The notes under the pieces: generated by a model | Database searches by the model: none | What the model was told of the DNA's origin: nothing | Seen by the model: the letters and a program-made list of their open reading frames with translations, nothing else | Source: a bacterium | GTDB taxonomy: Bacteria > Margulisbacteria > Marinamargulisbacteria > SXXA01 | Direction: 5' to 3' | DNA length: 7,231 nt | Assembly: GCA_010027915.1 (NCBI GenBank) | Contig: RGUG01000063.1 | Coordinates: forward strand, 1-7,231 | Program-made: the position numbers and the translations under genes | In this document: positions 1 to 6,088 of the stretch, one piece after another | Position numbering within the stretch: position 1 is the stretch's first letter | Layout of the letters: each line of letters starts with the position of its first letter

Positions 1-983
1 CCTCTTCGCCCCCTTTGCCTGCAGTGCCTCCCCCGACTCAACCCACGCCAGACTCGTGTGAGTCTCAAGCCATCTTGGTGATATCCGAAGTGCATCATGT
101 TGGGTTGGAAGAGTTGGACGAAAGGATATCCAAACTTGATAATAAAGATGAACCGTCCAAGCCATTAGCATCTGTAGGTATTCTATCGGGTTCGGGTGCC
201 GTGGATGCTGCAAACGAGACAGCAGCGAGACAGCTTAGCGGCTCAGAAACGTTTTCTAGCCATTTTTGGGAAGAGAGTATTGACTCACCACCCACCCATG
301 ATGGGGTAACCGTTTCGGTCCCTCTTACATGTCGTGTGATTAATATTGACACCCCATCTAGACATGAAAGCTCTCTGCCGCACTCCCATCAGGAGACCAT
401 CCAATCATATTTTACATTTACTGAACTTCCTTGTTTAAGTCCACCTGATACTACAGGGGCCAACACAGCATCTGAATTCAAAGATGATAGGCTGAACGCC
501 AGCCTTGGGTTTATTGCCTCCCTATTTCAGACACAACGGCGACCACAGGACTTGCCACCCATGCCGAATGAGGTTGCCTTGAGGCATGATCGGGACATCA
601 CCCCCCATCATTCGGTTGTGATGGACTTGATTATGGCCATTCAGCCGGATCACCCATCTCACCGAATACCACTGACTCCCGCTCGCCAAACCCTGTTGTA
701 TCACATCATCATGACGTCCTTTTCTCCTAATCCAAGCCCAATTGACTCATCGTATTTGCAGAATGTATGGCGTGTTGTTGGACCGCAAGATCACCGTCAA
801 GACCCTGTTGATTCCTGTCCTTCCTTACCCACGGTTCAATGCTGGCTGAGTCTATGCTTGGCCACATTCCCACAACAATGCACCCCAGCCTTTACCCCTG
901 ATATCCAACGGGCAATCATGACCGCCCTTGATAGGGTATCGCATTCCCGAACCTCTGATGGTGGTGATGAGGTATTGGTTTAA
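1..983 (+). CDS. Hypothetical protein, C-terminal part (5' end outside window)
   Basis: I do not recognise this protein. The frame is open from base 3 to a TAA at 981-983, about 326 codons. A TTG at 15-17 and a GTG at 24-26 are possible starts, but neither has a Shine-Dalgarno sequence. The opening residues are proline-rich (PAVPPPTQPTP), like an internal linker, so the gene very probably begins upstream. Roughly the first 160 residues are rich in Ser, Thr, Pro, Asp, Glu and His with few hydrophobic runs, which suggests disorder. From about residue 165 onward there are helix-like hydrophobic segments (for example NASLGFIASLF, VVMDLIMAI, TLLYHIIMTSF, VQCWLSLCLATF), which suggests a folded C-terminal domain. 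No convincing membrane segment, repeat or catalytic motif was seen. The gene is convergent with the one at 1140-1742. A disordered region followed by a small helical domain would suit a scaffold or secreted protein, but that is speculation. The existence of the gene is well supported by its length; its function is unknown. Confidence 0.72.
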   Translation, partial: SSPPLPAVPPPTQPTPDSCESQAILVISEVHHVGLEELDERISKLDNKDEPSKPLASVGILSGSGAVDAANETAARQLSGSETFSSHFWEESIDSPPTHDGVTVSVPLTCRVINIDTPSRHESSLPHSHQETIQSYFTFTELPCLSPPDTTGANTASEFKDDRLNASLGFIASLFQTQRRPQDLPPMPNEVALRHDRDITPHHSVVMDLIMAIQPDHPSHRIPLTPARQTLLYHIIMTSFSPNPSPIDSSYLQNVWRVVGPQDHRQDPVDSCPSLPTVQCWLSLCLATFPQQCTPAFTPDIQRAIMTALDRVSHSRTSDGGDEVLV

Positions 984-1095
984 CACAAGGGGTATCTAAC
1001 GATTAAAGTAGGGAGAAGTCAGGCTAAGTGATCGGATAGCGTCGCCACCCACTAGCATGTCCGCCGGTTTGGACCAACCATTTTGTGCGGTGGAA

Positions 1096-1113
1096 GCGAT
1101 CGTTGCGATCGTT
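1096..1113. repeat. Tandem 9-bp direct repeat GCGATCGTT x2
   Basis: GCGATCGTT occurs at 1096-1104 and again directly after it at 1105-1113. Each copy contains the palindrome CGATCG. The repeat lies in the gap between two convergent genes, 5 bases before a perfect hairpin. No function can be assigned; chance, a protein-binding site or part of the transcription-end region are all possible. Confidence 0.6.
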
Positions 1114-1118
1114 GAGTC

Positions 1119-1138
1119 GGGTTATAAAGATATAACCC
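1119..1138. terminator. Perfect hairpin between convergent genes, possible bidirectional terminator
   Basis: GGGTTATA (1119-1126), a four-base AAGA loop and TATAACCC (1131-1138) form a perfect 8-bp stem. It lies 136 bases after the stop of the plus-strand gene and begins one base past the stop codon of the minus-strand gene (TAA at 1142-1140). Its position between convergent genes fits a shared terminator. The stem has only three G-C pairs. On the plus strand it is followed by just TTT, and on the minus strand by no T run, so it is not a textbook intrinsic terminator. It may work with Rho or act as an mRNA 3'-end stabiliser. Confidence 0.5.
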
Positions 1139-1139
1139 T

Positions 1140-1742
1140 TTAGGCTATGCCGGTAGGCGTGTTAAACGTTGTGCCCGGCGAAACCAAGCGATTGAGTGCT
1201 GCCAAGCTGGCCTTGCCTTCTTTTGTTTGCCACTTGGATGACTCTTTTTTGAGCGATTGATCAATGGCGGTCAGTTGCTCAATGGTCCAGCGGGCATCTG
1301 CAGGGAGCATTTTTTTGTCACTGCACAAGCGTGTTAATGCGTCCAAAGCGTGGGGAGACTGTTGTTGTTTGACCAATTGAACCAATGCCATGGCCAGCAT
1401 TTTGTAGCTACTCGATGCGGTGAGTTGGTTAAATGGGTTGAGGGTTACAGAAGGGGATGACACCATATGATGGGCCCATTCCTCGATCCCTTTTATTACC
1501 TGGTCAAGGTTATCTAGGGGTTGCCCGTTCAGTAAGGCAAGGATCACTTGTTTGAGTTCGGTTGGTAGCTCCAATCCCGGATCAATGTCCAGTTTGGTTT
1601 TACTAAGGATATCTGCGAAAGCCTGTGACATGGGATCATTGGCTTGATCCGTGCCTGCCTGATCGGGTTGCCAGCTCATAGTGGACATGGCCATGGCTTG
1701 CCGTTGAATCTCTCGTATTTTTGCATTCATATCCATCATCAT
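1140..1742 (-). CDS. Hypothetical helical protein, 200 residues
   Basis: I do not recognise this protein. It starts within a triple ATG (minus strand from 1742). AAGGAG (minus strand 1754-1749) lies 6 bases before the first ATG and 9 before the second, so either may be used; this SD supports a real, expressed gene. The sequence is soluble-looking, with no signal peptide or membrane segment. It is rich in Met, Gln, Leu, Ala and Ser, and the N-terminal stretch (about 1-40) looks flexible. Residues about 60-90 (ELKQVILALLNG, then LDQVIKGIEEW) and 110-170 (MLAMALVQLVKQQQ, then RWTIEQLTAIDQSLKK) look like amphipathic helices, suggesting an all-helical fold or an interaction domain. The C-terminal tail is polar. 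It is transcribed away from sucA across a shared 401-base upstream region and ends next to the hairpin at 1119-1138. No catalytic motif is visible. A chaperone- or adaptor-like role is conceivable but unsupported. Confidence 0.7.
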   Translation of the reverse strand: MMMDMNAKIREIQRQAMAMSTMSWQPDQAGTDQANDPMSQAFADILSKTKLDIDPGLELPTELKQVILALLNGQPLDNLDQVIKGIEEWAHHMVSSPSVTLNPFNQLTASSSYKMLAMALVQLVKQQQSPHALDALTRLCSDKKMLPADARWTIEQLTAIDQSLKKESSKWQTKEGKASLAALNRLVSPGTTFNTPTGIA

Positions 1743-1748
1743 AAGGGA

Positions 1749-1754
1749 CTCCTT
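1749..1754 (-). promoter_or_regulatory. Shine-Dalgarno of the minus-strand hypothetical gene
   Basis: The minus strand reads AAGGAG here, 6, 9 and 12 bases before three consecutive ATG codons (at 1742, 1739 and 1736). Spacing slightly favours the first or second ATG. The tandem starts change the protein by only one or two residues. Confidence 0.7.
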
Positions 1755-1951
1755 GTTGTCATTAGTCTATCATGGTTGGAATGGGCGTCATGTTACCCCT
1801 GAGTAAATACCACCAATTAGGATCGTGTGGTGCCCCTTGGATTATGTATCGTATTTTTTCGATTCATTATGGGCGGGGGTTTTACACGGAGTGCCATTTT
1901 AAGGGTGTTGGCCACTAGACCCCGCGTTTGATGGGGTTATTTTACGTGATC

Positions 1952-1992
1952 CACCCATTTGCTGACCCGTTCTTTTTGATCCTCACCCATTT
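1952..1992. repeat. Direct repeat CACCCATTT x2 upstream of the sucA promoter
   Basis: CACCCATTT appears at 1952-1960 and 1984-1992, start to start 32 bases, about three helical turns. Both copies are preceded by GATCC (GATCCACCCATTT, and GATCCTCACCCATTT with two extra bases). The second copy ends 7 bases before the -35 box. A shorter related copy, TCCCATTT, is at 2071-2078 in the leader. The placement resembles a pair of transcription-factor sites, but no known operator is recognised. Confidence 0.45.
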
Positions 1993-1999
1993 AAATCGA

Positions 2000-2028
2000 T
2001 TGGCAATTGACTGCAATTTTTTTATACT
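2000..2028 (+). promoter_or_regulatory. Sigma70-type promoter for the sucA-sucB-lpd operon
   Basis: The -35 box TTGGCA (2000-2005) and -10 box TATACT (2023-2028) are separated by exactly 17 bases, and each matches consensus at 5 of 6 positions. The spacer contains a T run. Transcription would start near 2035, leaving an approximately 108-base untranslated leader before the ATG at 2144. A palindrome AATCGATT (1994-2001) overlaps the start of the -35 box. This is the best promoter-like signal I found by eye in the intergenic region and it faces the operon. Confidence 0.65.
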
Positions 2029-2129
2029 GCGTGGTCTTTGTGTCAGCCCATCATGACGTTTCATTCCTTCTCCCATTTAGAAATGAGCCTGACGGTGGGG
2101 AAAAACGGTGGCACTTCATTGGACGGTTT

Positions 2130-2135
2130 GGAGGA
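2130..2135 (+). promoter_or_regulatory. Shine-Dalgarno fixing the sucA start at 2144
   Basis: GGAGGA lies 8 bases before the ATG at 2144. This makes 2144 the preferred start over the in-frame GTG at 2108, which would add 12 residues (beginning MALHWTVWRIF) that do not resemble the family N-terminus. The GTG has only a G-rich GGTGGGG run 7 bases upstream. Confidence 0.8.
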
Positions 2136-2143
2136 TATTTACC

Positions 2144-4804
2144 ATGGAAACCTTTAGTTATTTAAGTCATACATCCCCCGCTACGATCGAGTCGCTGTAT
2201 TTGCAGTATCGGCAACATCCTGGCAGTGTGCCGTCAGATTGGGCACGTTTCTTTGAGGGATATGAGTTTCAACAGTTCGAACGATCCTTCAGCCCGTCCC
2301 CTGCTGATGCGACCATCCTTTCTCGCTCATCGGATGCGGCGACCCACATCCGATTGCGTGGCCATTTGGTTGCCCATACCAATCCCCTTTTATCACCTAG
2401 TGCTGAGGCGCAGCAGGCGTTTTTTGACACCTTAGCCTCAACTCGATCGGACACAGAATCGGAAGAGACACTCTCTCATTTATTGCAGTGTTACACGGCA
2501 TCCGTTGGAGTGGAATTCCCCGCAGATGCCCCCCCTTCATTAACCAACTTTATGCAAGATCAACTAGAAAGTCGGGCGTGTTTTACCGCTTCACAAGCCG
2601 ACCAAAAACGGGTCTTGGATCACCTCAGTCGTGCGGTTGCATTTGAACATTTTTTGCATACCAAATTTGTGGGTAAAAAACGCTTCTCACTCGAAGGGTT
2701 AGAGGCCTTTATTCCTGGCGTGTGGGCCATCATTGAGGAAGCCGCCACACATGGCGTCAAAGAATGTGCCATCGGCATGGCCCACCGGGGCCGATTGAAT
2801 ACCTTGGTTAACGTCATGCAAAAACCCTATTCAACGGTTTTTGCAGAATTTGATGAGGCCGTTCAAGATGCATTTGATCGGGCGGGGGATGTCAAATACC
2901 ATATGGGACAATCGTGCGATGTCACGTTGCCGTCGGGAGATGGGATGCATTTGTCCTTGCTTTTTAATCCGTCTCATTTGGAGGTAGTCGGTGGCGTGGT
3001 GTGTGGGATGTGCCGTGCCAAGAGTGACCATCGGTATGACGGCTTATCGCACCCCATGTTACCTATTGTGGTACACGGGGATGCCGCCTTGTCGGGTCAG
3101 GGCATCAACTATGAACTGGTGAATATGGGCCGACTGCCTGGGTTTGATGTGGGGGGAGTACTTCATGTGGTACTTAATAACCAGGTGGGCTTCACCACTG
3201 ATTCGGCAGAAGGGCGTTCATCACGTTACTGCACCGATTTGGCCCGCCTGACCAATGCCCCCGTTTTTCATGTCAACGGGGATGATCCTGATGCGGTCGT
3301 TGGGGTATTAAAATTGGCGGTTCGTATCCGGCAAACGTTTGCCACCGATGTGTACGTGGACATCATGGGCTATCGCCGGTATGGCCACAACGAGGGAGAC
3401 GAGCCACGGTTTACCCAACCGACCTTGTATGACTGGTTGCAACAGCACCCCACCATCTACCACTTATACCGGGATCGCTTGTGCGAGCAGGGTGTCATCA
3501 CGCTGGATGAAGCCGCCTCAGCCTACCAAGCGGTTGAGTCCAACTTGGCCCAACAGTTAGAAGCCGCCCGGGCAGGAGGCATTACCCCATCCGAACAGCC
3601 GTTTAAAGGGGATTGGGCACCTTATCGACTGGCCGATCGGCATGAACTAACGGCCCCAATCGACACCGGGGTTGAATCGGATGTGCTTAATACGGTGGCC
3701 GAGGTCCTAACCGCCCCGCCCGCATCCATTGACTTATTAGGCAAACTAAAAAAGGTGTACGACACCCGAGCCAAATGGTGGCAGGAAGGACGGGTGGATT
3801 GGGCCACTGCGGAATTGTTGGCCTACGGCACACTGGTTCATGATGGTGTACCTGTTCGATTGGCAGGCCAAGATGCCCAACGCGGTACGTTTTCACATCG
3901 CCATGCCGTGGTTCGGGATACGCAGACCGGAGTGCCGGTGGTGCCATTAAATGCGTTGGCCACATCGGGGGCCTCCTTGCAAGTGTATAACACCATTTTG
4001 TCTGAATATGGGGCACTGGCATTTGAATATGGATATGCCATGGCCACCCCCCATGGCTTGACCATTTGGGAGGCACAGTTTGGCGACTTTGCCAATGGGG
4101 CACAAGTGGTCATTGATCAATTTATTGCCTCTTCTGAGGTAAAGTGGGAACGGTACTGTGGGGTGGTGTTGTTGTTGCCACATGCCCAAGAAGGGCAGGG
4201 GCCGGAGCATTCGAGTGCCCGCCTTGAACGGTTTTTACAACTGGCTGCCCAAGACAACATGTTGATCTGCAACATCACATCCCCCGCCAACTTTTTTCAT
4301 GCGTTGCGTCGTCAGGTCTATGCCCCATTTCGGAAACCATTGGTGGTGATGTCACCCAAAAGTATTTTTCGTCATCCCCTTGCGGTGTCTTCGGTTAACG
4401 AACTTGAAACCGGGTCATTTCAACCGGTTTTGGATGACACGGCTGTCGACAAATCATCGGTTACCCGTGTGGTGATTTGTTCGGGTAAGCTGTATTACGA
4501 TTTATTAGAAAAGCGAGAGGCCGATGCCTTGTCCCATGTGGCCCTTATCCGATTGGAACAGCTGTATCCACTGCCAAAATCACAGTTGGCATCCTTGCGA
4601 AAAGAATATCCCAGTCAGGCCCAATGGGTTTGGGCCCAGGAAGAACCCGCCAATCAAGGGGCACTGTCTTATATCCGTGGTGTGTTTTCGGGTTGGTCGT
4701 TGCAGTTGTTGTCCCGACCCGAATCGGCCAGTCCGGCTACTGGTAGCATGAAGCGCTATGAAAAAATCCAGCTCGAACTGGTTAAAGATGCATTAGGAGT
4801 GTAA
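2144..4804 (+). CDS. sucA: 2-oxoglutarate dehydrogenase E1 component (thiamine diphosphate-dependent)
   Basis: The cytoplasmic E1 subunit of the 2-oxoglutarate dehydrogenase complex decarboxylates 2-oxoglutarate and transfers succinyl to the lipoyl arm of SucB. The protein is 886 residues from the ATG with the strong SD. Residues 5-42 form the N-terminal E2-binding-type segment, ending in FFEGYEF. The thiamine-binding domain (about 150-480) has FVGKKRFSLEG, GMAHRGRLN with His214, GDVKYHMGQS with His253 and Ser257 (aligning with E. coli His260, His298 and Ser302), HGDAA (Asp313) and NNQVG (Asn345-Asn346). The pyrimidine-binding domain (about 540-735) has RGTFSHRHA, FEYGYA with the presumed catalytic Glu628, WEAQFGDFANGAQ and EGQGPEHSS (His689). 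The C-terminal domain runs to about 884 and includes MSPKSIFRHPLAVSS and EEPANQGA. It is slightly shorter than E. coli SucA (about 930), mainly in N-terminal loops. No frameshift or missing key residue was seen. It is the first gene of the operon. Confidence 0.97.
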   Translation: METFSYLSHTSPATIESLYLQYRQHPGSVPSDWARFFEGYEFQQFERSFSPSPADATILSRSSDAATHIRLRGHLVAHTNPLLSPSAEAQQAFFDTLASTRSDTESEETLSHLLQCYTASVGVEFPADAPPSLTNFMQDQLESRACFTASQADQKRVLDHLSRAVAFEHFLHTKFVGKKRFSLEGLEAFIPGVWAIIEEAATHGVKECAIGMAHRGRLNTLVNVMQKPYSTVFAEFDEAVQDAFDRAGDVKYHMGQSCDVTLPSGDGMHLSLLFNPSHLEVVGGVVCGMCRAKSDHRYDGLSHPMLPIVVHGDAALSGQGINYELVNMGRLPGFDVGGVLHVVLNNQVGFTTDSAEGRSSRYCTDLARLTNAPVFHVNGDDPDAVVGVLKLAVRIRQTFATDVYVDIMGYRRYGHNEGDEPRFTQPTLYDWLQQHPTIYHLYRDRLCEQGVITLDEAASAYQAVESNLAQQLEAARAGGITPSEQPFKGDWAPYRLADRHELTAPIDTGVESDVLNTVAEVLTAPPASIDLLGKLKKVYDTRAKWWQEGRVDWATAELLAYGTLVHDGVPVRLAGQDAQRGTFSHRHAVVRDTQTGVPVVPLNALATSGASLQVYNTILSEYGALAFEYGYAMATPHGLTIWEAQFGDFANGAQVVIDQFIASSEVKWERYCGVVLLLPHAQEGQGPEHSSARLERFLQLAAQDNMLICNITSPANFFHALRRQVYAPFRKPLVVMSPKSIFRHPLAVSSVNELETGSFQPVLDDTAVDKSSVTRVVICSGKLYYDLLEKREADALSHVALIRLEQLYPLPKSQLASLRKEYPSQAQWVWAQEEPANQGALSYIRGVFSGWSLQLLSRPESASPATGSMKRYEKIQLELVKDALGV
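4795..4799 (+). promoter_or_regulatory. Shine-Dalgarno of sucB, nested in the sucA 3' end
   Basis: AGGAG spans the last sense codons of sucA, 8 bases before the sucB ATG at 4808. Because ribosomes finishing sucA pass over this site and stop at 4804, translation of the two subunits is probably coupled. Confidence 0.75.
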
Positions 4805-4807
4805 CAG

Positions 4808-6076
4808 ATGACAATTGATATTATTGTGCCGGCAGCGGGAGAGTCCGTCAAAGAAGCAGATGTCGTAAATTGGTTCAAAGAATCGGGTGCCTTTGTGAGC
4901 GTCAACGAACCGTTGGTCGCACTCGAAACTGAAAAAGCCACCTTGGAGTTGGTCGCAGAGCAAAGCGGTATTTTGGATATTATGGTTCCCTCTGGGGTGG
5001 TCAGCGTGGGGGATGTGATTGCCCGAATTGTATCGTCTGATGTCTCACCCTCTCCTGCTCCTACTGCGTCAGCTCCGGTTACTCAAGCGAATACCCCGCC
5101 ACCTGCATCCGATGTCCCAGCCCGTATGGGCAATGCATCACCGGCAGCCCAGCGACTCATGTCAGAATCGGGTATTCACCTGGGTGATGGCACCGGAAAA
5201 GATGGTCGGGTTACCAAACAAGATGTGCTGCGGGCACTCGGCTCTGATGGGGGCCAATCGGGCGTCACCCATCCCGTGCCGGCACCGATTTTGCTTACCC
5301 CCGAGTCGATATCTTCTCCTCTATCCTCTCCTGTCACGCCTTCGCATGCGGTTTCTGAAGGTTCGTTAAACGGGGAGCGTGGGGAGCGACGTGAGGGGAT
5401 GACGCGTCTTCGTAAAACCATCATGGCCCGATTGGTGGCGTCTCAGCAAACCACCGCATCCCTGACCACCTTTAATGAAGTGGATATGTCACAGGTTATG
5501 GCCATTCGAACGCGTTACAAAGATGGGTTTAAAGACAAGTATCAGGTTGGGCTTGGGTTTATGTCGTTTTTTACCAAGGCCGTTTGTCATGCGTTGCAAG
5601 AGTTTCCCATTCTCAATGCCTATGTCGAAGGGGACGAGATTGTATACCACGACTATTGTGATGTGGGGATTGCGGTATCGGCACCCAAAGGGTTAATGGT
5701 ACCCGTGATTCGGGATGCCCACCAGTTGTCATTTAATGAGATTGAATCTCGTATTGTGGAGTATGCCAACAAAGCCCGCCAAAACAAATTGACCATCCAA
5801 GAAATGGAAGGCGGAACATTTACCATTACCAATGGCGGGGTGTTTGGCTCAATGATGTCCATGCCGATTATTAACCGTCCCCAAAGTGCTATTTTGGGCA
5901 TGCACAACATCGTAAATCGGCCGGTGGCCATCGGGCAAGAGGTGGTGGTGCGCCCCATTATGTATGTGGCGTTGACCTATGACCATCGCATTATTGATGG
6001 GTCCGATGCGGTTCGTTTCTTGGTGCGTATAAAAGAGCAAATTGAAGACCCAATTCGATTGCTGGTCAACGTATAA
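4808..6076 (+). CDS. sucB: Dihydrolipoyllysine-residue succinyltransferase, E2 component of 2-oxoglutarate dehydrogenase
   Basis: This is the core E2 of the complex: it carries succinyl on a lipoyl-lysine and transfers it to CoA to give succinyl-CoA. It has 422 residues, a normal length. A single lipoyl domain (1-75) has the attachment Lys43 in [10 protein letters not shown] Pro/Ala/Ser linker (about 78-105) follows, then the peripheral-subunit-binding domain (about 107-145: [25 protein letters not shown]), a second Ser/Pro linker (146-195) and the acyltransferase domain (about 196-422). The catalytic motif is DHRIIDG with His393 and Asp397. [12 protein letters not shown] and [12 protein letters not shown] match E. 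coli SucB closely and favour succinyl- over acetyltransferase. The subunit-binding domain is about two residues shorter before GTG than the E. coli version. The linker DNA is rich in TCT and CCT codons, unlike the flanking domains, as is common for low-complexity linkers. It starts 3 bases after the sucA stop. Confidence 0.96.
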   Translation: MTIDIIVPAAGESVKEADVVNWFKESGAFVSVNEPLVALETEKATLELVAEQSGILDIMVPSGVVSVGDVIARIVSSDVSPSPAPTASAPVTQANTPPPASDVPARMGNASPAAQRLMSESGIHLGDGTGKDGRVTKQDVLRALGSDGGQSGVTHPVPAPILLTPESISSPLSSPVTPSHAVSEGSLNGERGERREGMTRLRKTIMARLVASQQTTASLTTFNEVDMSQVMAIRTRYKDGFKDKYQVGLGFMSFFTKAVCHALQEFPILNAYVEGDEIVYHDYCDVGIAVSAPKGLMVPVIRDAHQLSFNEIESRIVEYANKARQNKLTIQEMEGGTFTITNGGVFGSMMSMPIINRPQSAILGMHNIVNRPVAIGQEVVVRPIMYVALTYDHRIIDGSDAVRFLVRIKEQIEDPIRLLVNV

Positions 6077-6080
6077 GGAG
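6075..6080 (+). promoter_or_regulatory. Shine-Dalgarno of lpd, overlapping the sucB stop codon
   Basis: AAGGAG begins inside the sucB TAA (6074-6076) and lies 8 bases before the lpd ATG at 6089. The overlap suggests coupled translation and supports this start. Confidence 0.75.
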
Positions 6081-6088
6081 TATAAGAT

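Larger units (their letters stand above)
1743..2143. other. Divergent intergenic region (401 bases) between the minus-strand gene and sucA
   Basis: No open frame with a ribosome site was found here. The right half holds the sucA promoter (2000-2028), direct repeats (1952-1992) and an approximately 108-base leader. The left half should contain the promoter of the minus-strand gene, but I see only weak candidates there: ATGACG and TAGACT boxes on the minus strand at a 16-base spacing, each 4/6 to consensus. A weak imperfect hairpin, ACCCC/GGGGT at 1919-1937 with a 9-base loop, has no obvious role. No tRNA, riboswitch or mobile-element end was recognised. Confidence 0.6.

Noticed and set aside
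15..17. TTG at 15 as the real start of the first gene
   Set aside because: The frame is open upstream of it, there is no Shine-Dalgarno, and the residues around it look like a proline-rich linker, so the gene more likely begins outside the window.
1919..1937. ACCCC/GGGGT hairpin in the intergenic region as a terminator
   Set aside because: The stem is only five pairs with a 9-base loop, no strong T tract follows, and no plus-strand gene ends upstream of it.
2053..2157. 34-codon leader peptide gene
   Set aside because: There is no Shine-Dalgarno before ATG 2053 or the internal ATG 2083, and no attenuator-like run of one codon; kept only as an observation.
3687..4103. 138-codon minus-strand open frame inside sucA
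   Set aside because: It lies wholly opposite well-conserved SucA coding sequence, has a composition typical of an antisense shadow (Pro, His, Trp, Arg-rich), and I noted no ribosome site for it.
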